From Prunus persica (Eukaryota > Streptophyta > Magnoliopsida > Rosales > Rosaceae): DNA of 64,000 bases. The DNA lies in contig NC_034014.1 of NCBI RefSeq assembly GCF_000346465.2, positions 3,098,852 through 3,162,851 on the forward strand, read 5' to 3'. Shown here in pieces: positions 58,616 to 64,000 of this stretch. The position numbers and the translations under genes were made by a program. The notes under the pieces were generated by a model. It had not been told where the DNA came from and did no database searches. It saw only the letters and a list, made by a program, of their open reading frames with translations. Positions within the stretch are counted from its first letter, which is position 1; every line of letters begins with the position of its first letter.

Positions 58616-59831
58616 TTAATGGTTTCCATCATTTAACCAATCCGTGTTGCTAGGCCCATCATCCCGGAAAAGTCTTCTTCTCATAACATCCCTTCGTTCT
58701 AGCTTCCAAAATTGTTTTGTTTCAGGGGACATATGACTTGTATCCATGGCCATGGTTTCCCGATCCGTCATGTCTATATCTTTTTTGCGCAAATACTCCC
58801 TTTCTCGTGCATACTCAGCTTGAAGGGTCAACTCGTTATCTTGGCGTTTTTGCTCCATTTCAATTCTTAGGCCATTTTCCCTTGCAATTTCCTCCAAAAA
58901 CTTTGAATTATGATTGCTTGAATTACCCACTTTCTTTGCCTTCACGGCCTTTCGGCCAATGGGCCTCGGCTCCTTTTCCATGGGTGAGTCTTGACTCATA
59001 GGAGAATCAAGAGGTGAATCCGGTGCCATTGAATCACGGAGTGGCGTCTCGTTTAATACAACGTCGGGACCCGTTGGAATAATTATGAAGCGTTTGCAAT
59101 ATTTGACCACCTCCCAACATTCATGATGGGTGAAATTTTTTTTGCCACCCCCGGTTGCACCGAACCACATTTGTGCTTGTATAATCTATTTAACAAAAAA
59201 ATGGAAATGCAATAAATATTTAAAATATATTGGATATGCAAGTAACAAAAAAAATAATAATGAAAATGCAATTAACCTTACAAATAAATTAGAAGTGCAA
59301 GAAAATTAAGAAACAAGTGGAAATGCAAGAAATATTAACAACATATTGAAAATGCAAGAAATATGAACAAAATATTTAAATTGCAAGAAATATTAACAAA
59401 ATATTGATAATGCAAGAAATATGAATAAAATATTTAAAATGCAAGAAATATTAACAAAATATTGAAAATGCAAGCAATATTAACAAAATATATATATTAG
59501 GAGATTAAACTTAATAAAACAAAAATTATAAAATACTTACCTCGTTAGTACGATTTTCTCCGCTTCTATAGTTGTCCATCGCTTTTGCTAGGGCAGCTCT
59601 CCATTTTCCCAACTCTTTATTCAGGATTTTCCACCTACTGGATAATGCCATCTCCGTACGAGTAGACCCCGGAATTTTTTCACAAAATTCGGCATGAATT
59701 TTTTTCCACATATGAAAAATTTTCATCTCATTGCCAGACACGGGACAATGACAAATTTGGAGCCAAGCCTCACACAAGGAAACATCTTCCATGGTGCTCC
59801 AAGCCCCTCCGGGTTCGATAGAAGAAGCCAT
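58616..59831 (-). CDS. Harbinger Myb/SANT-like protein (2 exons), intact
   Basis: The accessory protein of PIF/Harbinger elements, thought to bind the transposon ends and bring the transposase to the nucleus. Exons on the minus strand: 59541-59831 (97 codons, starts MASSIEPGGAWSTMEDVSLC) and 58616-59185 (189 codons), donor AACGAG|GTAAGTATT and acceptor AAATAG|ATTATACAA; 286 residues. The N-terminal SANT/trihelix-like domain has WSTMEDVSLCEAWLQI and MALSSRWKILNKELGKWRAA. The C-terminal half has the charged coiled region typical of NAM-associated proteins (EMEQKRQDNELTLQAEY, REREYLRKKDIDMTDRET). These proteins are often mis-annotated as glutathione S-transferase T3-like. No stop or frameshift is seen, in contrast to the transposase. 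Its intron is a 29-bp tandem array. Confidence 0.85.
59200..59490. repeat. 29-bp tandem array filling the Myb-like gene intron
   Basis: The word TGCAA(G/T) recurs at 59208, 59237, 59267, 59296, 59324, 59353, 59382, 59411, 59440 and 59469: ten units with period 28-30, mostly exactly 29. The right-hand six units alternate between ATTAACAAAATATTG and ATGAACAAAATATTT endings, hinting at a 58-bp higher-order unit. Confidence 0.92.
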
Positions 59832-60317
59832 AAAAATATGAAATCAAACTGCTAGATGAAAAAGAAGAAAATGTTGAGTAAAAAGAGTGAATAATGGTAG
59901 AAGTATAATGAAATGTAAGAGTATTGGTGTTGAAAGTGAAGGGTATTGATAGGTATTTATAGAAAAAAAATATCAGAATTTTTTAGAATTTTTTAAAAAA
60001 ATTTACGATTTTTTTTCATATTTTTATTGCCCAAAAATGCCTAAGCCGTTGGATTAATTTGGAGAAGCAGATCGGAAGGCTGGGGAGGCGACACGTGGCA
60101 GCGTACCGTTGGAGTTGGCGTCGCGCTGACGTCAGGGCGACGCGAGCGCTGACGTCAGCAACACGCGAGTTGGACCTGGGGCTGGTCTCGCCTTCGAGCT
60201 AGCCCGAGTTGGTGGGTCCCACACCACCCCCGGGGCTGGGCTGTACGCTGGAGCGACTTTTTTTTTTTTTTTCCTGCCCTCGCCTCGGGCTGGGCTCCCT
60301 TGCTGGAGCTGCTCTTA

Positions 60318-63300
60318 TATAACACTTTGAATGTGGACTTCTAAGTCCTGATATCAACTCATGCCTCATGTGGTCATACTACCGTAATGTTTTCTCCTTT
60401 TTGAGGCCAAACAGGATCAATTTCTACTCTAGAGTCTAGACCTTTTTTCTTTTTCTAGGCTTTGCTGCTTTAAATTTTGATGGAAACATGAAATGGCTTT
60501 TAGCACAAATTCAGCATTTAACCATCTGTTGTCAATAAAAAAAGAAAGGTGTGGGCCTTTCTTGATCATTATGGACCTTGTTTTCTTTTGCTTTGCTAAA
60601 ATGGGCCCTGTTAAGAAGGACCAAGCTCTTATTTGAATCTTTTTAATGGGCCATGCTCTTTTATATCTAACATGTTAAGCTTTTAAATATTGGGAAGAAA
60701 AATATCATTAGATTATGACATAAGCACTTTCAAACGATCCTTAATAGTCAGTTGATTATCGTATCATTAGCGTTAACTTTTGAGTATGGGCCTCACCTTT
60801 CCTCTGAAATTTGACATGGGTTTGAAAAGGAAGTGCTTGTTTATATGTATATAATAATCCTTTTACTAACCACTTGATTTTCAAATTTCAAAGGGGCCAA
60901 TTGCGTGTTATGGCGGCACAAAAATGTAGAGCACAGGAGCCACTTTTAATATCCCAAATATACATGTGGACGGTGGGTAATCATATATAATAATAAGAAA
61001 TAGTAGTTGTCAAAAAGTCTATCTATACACATTACTTGACGTGGCGGTTTTATTTGTTTATTTATGTGGGTCAAAAATGGTTTCATTGACTTGGTGACCA
61101 AGTGTTTGGTATACAATAATTGATAAACAAACCCCATATTTTCCATGTTTTAAAGAGAAATTACCGTCCCTCCCTTTCTCCCAAAAAACTCTAGTTCTCT
61201 TTCTCTCAAAAAACACTCTTAGAGCCTTTTTCACTTTGAGGGGGGAGGAAGCCATTGTTCTTCCTCCCTCTCCCCTCTTCTCTTCCTCCTTTCACCTCTT
61301 CCCCCATTTTCAGAGATAAAAAGTTTTCCCTATTTGTCTTAATTTTGTTATAATTTTCATCCAACTATTATAGGCAACTGCGGCTCAGCGTCGGATCTTC
61401 ATCTGCATTTCAGCATCGGATCTCCACCACCATCTTTTTTGCAATTTCTTTATGTTTGGAATAAGTTGCAGAGACTCTTTGGGTTCTCTGTATAGTTTTC
61501 ACCTCTCCTTTTGTGAGAGTTTTTCATCTCTCCTTTGTGAGAGCTTTTCATCTCCCCTTGGTGAGAGTTTTATTTGTATTGTTATGGCTTGGTTTTTTCA
61601 AGCTTTATTTCTTTTTTATTATTCTAAGTTTGCAATCTTAGTTGGGATGCCTATACCAGAGTTTCTTCGATCCTACCTGATCGTTAGTGGAGACACGCCA
61701 TATTGTCTTAATTTTGATATTAGACTGCTCTGTTATTGTAATGGCTCTTTTATGGTTAGTGACTTTTTTAGCTAAATTATGAATGCAATCATAGGAATTT
61801 TTTTTTTTTTTAAAAAAAGAGAAATTACTGTCTACCCAAAATTTGTTACTTCAATATAAATATATAGTTAGAATCGTGCTAGCACGGTTGTTGATAACAA
61901 TATTTAAATTGTTAATGCAAGTGAGTTTCACAATATATTTTGAGTATAATTATTCTGGTGCAACAATAAATGTTGGCGCGCGACTAAATATTTAATTCGT
62001 GGCGCTGTGGGTAGACCAAACAAAAGGGATATGGACAAAATTAGGGCAATGAGAAATCAAAGAAGACGACACTAGATGGGATACATAAGAGACCCCTTGG
62101 ATTGATGGTGAAGTAAGAAAGAACCACGAAGTTTCAAGCAACGTTTTCACTGTTCATGCAGTCCCTATTTTTGCTCACGTGACGTGACTCGTCTGGAGAG
62201 GGCACGCGGCACGCGTATAGACTATCAACCACGACGACCACCAGCTCTCTTGGTTTGGTACACTCAGAGTCACTCACCTTTTACTTTTGAGGATTCTTTT
62301 CTTTACCATGAGAGAGCTCGTGGACAAGAAAATTTGTTGTGTAGGACGCCATGTCGTGTAGTGAAGCCTTGTGTTTTTTTTCTTGTTATTAAAAGCAGAA
62401 TTCAAACTTAAGACATATTCTAATAAATTGAGTTGGCGTGGGAGTGTTTTTTAAAAAGCTAAAAGTATTTTCGCTTTTTGGAGTAGCATTTGTTCCACAT
62501 GTTATGTACTTTTTCAAAAAGCATTTTAAGTGTTTTTTCAATGGACGGGAAAAAAATTATTGAATGATACCACACAATAATTAAGCAAAAATCAATATCT
62601 AATCTAAAAAAAGTCTGATTAAACACGATAATCTAAACTTTCTTCAGTTTTCATATAATTCACTTGAACAATTACACATGAGACAAGATTTCTTCAGAAA
62701 ATCTTGAATTGCTTGTAAGTTTAAGGGGATGAGGAGATAGAAATTGCAAGTGAGTTTTGTTTCCAAGCAAAAGGATAAAAGCTAACCACTCACCACTCAC
62801 CACCTAAAAAAGAAAGGGATTGAATTGAATTGTACTATACTTGTGAGAGGTCAATGTCTCACGATCACCTGGCTCTTGTAGCTTAAATAATCCCTTTCTG
62901 ACATCAGTCACTGTGGTTCCTTGTTTCTTTTCTAAACCACATGTATATCCATGAATTTATATTTTATATTCTCCAATTGAATTGCAATTTGAATGGCATG
63001 CATTTCAAAACTCAAGCTTGGCCCTTTGCCCATTCATTACTATATTGTTGGGGGCCCAATTCATTGACGCCTTCATATACATATATGGTTGATGTTACAC
63101 TACAAGAACAACAAGCTTGTGGCTCCTGTGTTTAATTAATTTTTATTTATTTGATGCTACATTTGAATTGGAGATGCTCACGCCTCTTTATTCGATTTTG
63201 GCCCATGAGTTTTTACACACGGAAAGAAAAAGATGGTTCAGCTTTCAAAATTTGGGTCGAAAAAGTTTATGAGTAGGATACGTTGATGTAAAATGTCCAA

Positions 63301-64000
63301 TTCATTGTGTTTATAGTTTCAAGTTTCTATATTAATATTTATGAGTAAGTATCATGAAGTGTCCGAATCAGTTTGCGTGCATCTCGACTAATCTTCATTC
63401 GCAAAACTAAACCTGTTGATAGCCACCACCAGGTGTTGCATGTCCAAATCAACTAGTATTCGATCTTAATATTCAGACTATATTCAAAGTAAACAACTGC
63501 GTGGCATGTCAAGATCGACTAGTAAACTCAAGAAAAGTCTCAATAATAACTTAATGAGAAAGCTCTAGTTCCAAACCTAACACTCCAATCAATTTAACTA
63601 TTGTGAGTTATTGTTTGCTACGACTAAATCGTCCCCCATGCCATGTATAAGCATCACGTACACATCGTGGTGCGTATAATACAATGTACATACGTATGTA
63701 ATACGTTTCTTTTGTTTATTTCCTTTATACTCCGTATTTTTAAGTCGTCAGGTTTAAATTTAAAATTCCTAACATGTTGGTCCATGCAATTAAAAACTTG
63801 TTGACCTTAAACACCGCCCCCAAATAATCTATGACTAATTTGCAGACATTTTGGTACCGACTTTGCAATCCATTTTGGTGCTCGATTAATTTAATCTAAT
63901 TAAATATATTCTCACATCAGTTGCTCCTGGTCCTCATTATATAGTTGAAGTAGCAATTTATAGCAACCCCTCTAAGAGGAGAAATTCTCAAGTAAGGCGA
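60318..64000. other. Intergenic, no gene seen
   Basis: AT-rich spacer to the window edge. The 107-codon open frame at 61452-61775 contains a 24-bp tandem repeat and no recognisable domain; a transcribed repeat or LINE leader is possible. A 12-bp palindrome CGTGCTAGCACG lies at 61875-61886. Other frames look random. Confidence 0.5.
61495..61567 (+). repeat. 24-bp tandem repeat, 3 copies
   Basis: Units of 25, 24 and 24 bp of the form TTTTTCATCTCTCCTTTGTG plus AGAG. Because 24 is a multiple of three, it reads as a repeated eight-residue word (SFSSLLCE-like) in the plus-strand frame. Confidence 0.85.

Larger units (their letters stand above)
56320..60317. mobile_element. PIF/Harbinger DNA transposon, complete but defective
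   Basis: The element proper is 56323-60314 (3992 bp). Target duplication TTA is at 56320-56322 and 60315-60317, the PIF/Harbinger signature. Terminal inverted repeats begin GAGCAACTCCACTCATTTG on the left and GAGCAGCTCCAGCAAGGGAG (complement strand) on the right. It encodes both family proteins in convergent orientation: a DDE transposase (plus strand, broken) and a Myb/SANT-like protein (minus strand, intact). Subterminal regions hold a near-perfect 30-bp palindrome on the left and GC-rich repeats on the right, where GCGCTGACGTCAG occurs near 60123 and 60148. Confidence 0.92.

Noticed and set aside
61452..61775. 107-codon frame as a real gene
   Set aside because: It contains a 24-bp tandem repeat, has no domain and no splice support; treated as repeat-derived.

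Overview
The window is nuclear DNA of a flowering plant: AT-rich, with short-exon genes carrying GT..AG introns, a cytosolic-type tRNA gene, plant-only families (expansin-A, OVATE, DUF641/GIL1, EPFL) and abundant transposon debris. Gene sequences look like a woody rosid, perhaps Rosaceae. That assignment is from general familiarity, not a database search.

Layout. 0-1.4 kb: expansin-A gene (+). 5.7-8.7 kb: UDP-xylose transporter of the UXT2/UXT3 type (+). 9.3-11.9 kb: transposon mosaic holding a captured piece of the splicing factor Prp3 and a cluster of 22-bp palindromes. 12.0-13.7 kb: mitochondrial Mn superoxide dismutase (+). 14.65-16.3 kb: ribosomal protein eS26 (+). 18.5-22.2 kb: nucleotidyltransferase with PAP/OAS1-type domains (+). 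22.9 kb: tRNA-Gly(GCC). 26.5-30.5 kb: WNK kinase (+) with a 48-codon small ORF in its probable leader. 34.0-35.3 kb: OFP1/2/4-type OVATE protein (-). 39.1-45.0 kb: gene scraps split by an intact Copia retrotransposon with apparently identical LTRs. 45.2-45.5 kb: second palindrome array. 46.5-47.0 kb: OFP17-type OVATE protein (+). 47.7-49.0 kb: DUF641 protein (-). 54.8-56.0 kb: EPFL4/5/6-type secreted peptide (+). 56.3-60.3 kb: complete PIF/Harbinger element with a broken transposase, an intact Myb-like ORF and an intron made of a 29-bp tandem array. 60.3-64 kb: no gene seen.

The genes are ordinary single-copy-style plant loci and do not form a pathway. Gene order is informative: from memory, MnSOD-eS26-nucleotidyltransferase, nucleotidyltransferase-WNK5 and OFP2-OFP17-DUF641-EPFL6 are neighbours in Arabidopsis too, so the window looks like an ancestral gene block. 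The least explained signals are the two palindrome clusters, the Prp3-containing inverted-repeat element and the small ORF ahead of the WNK kinase.
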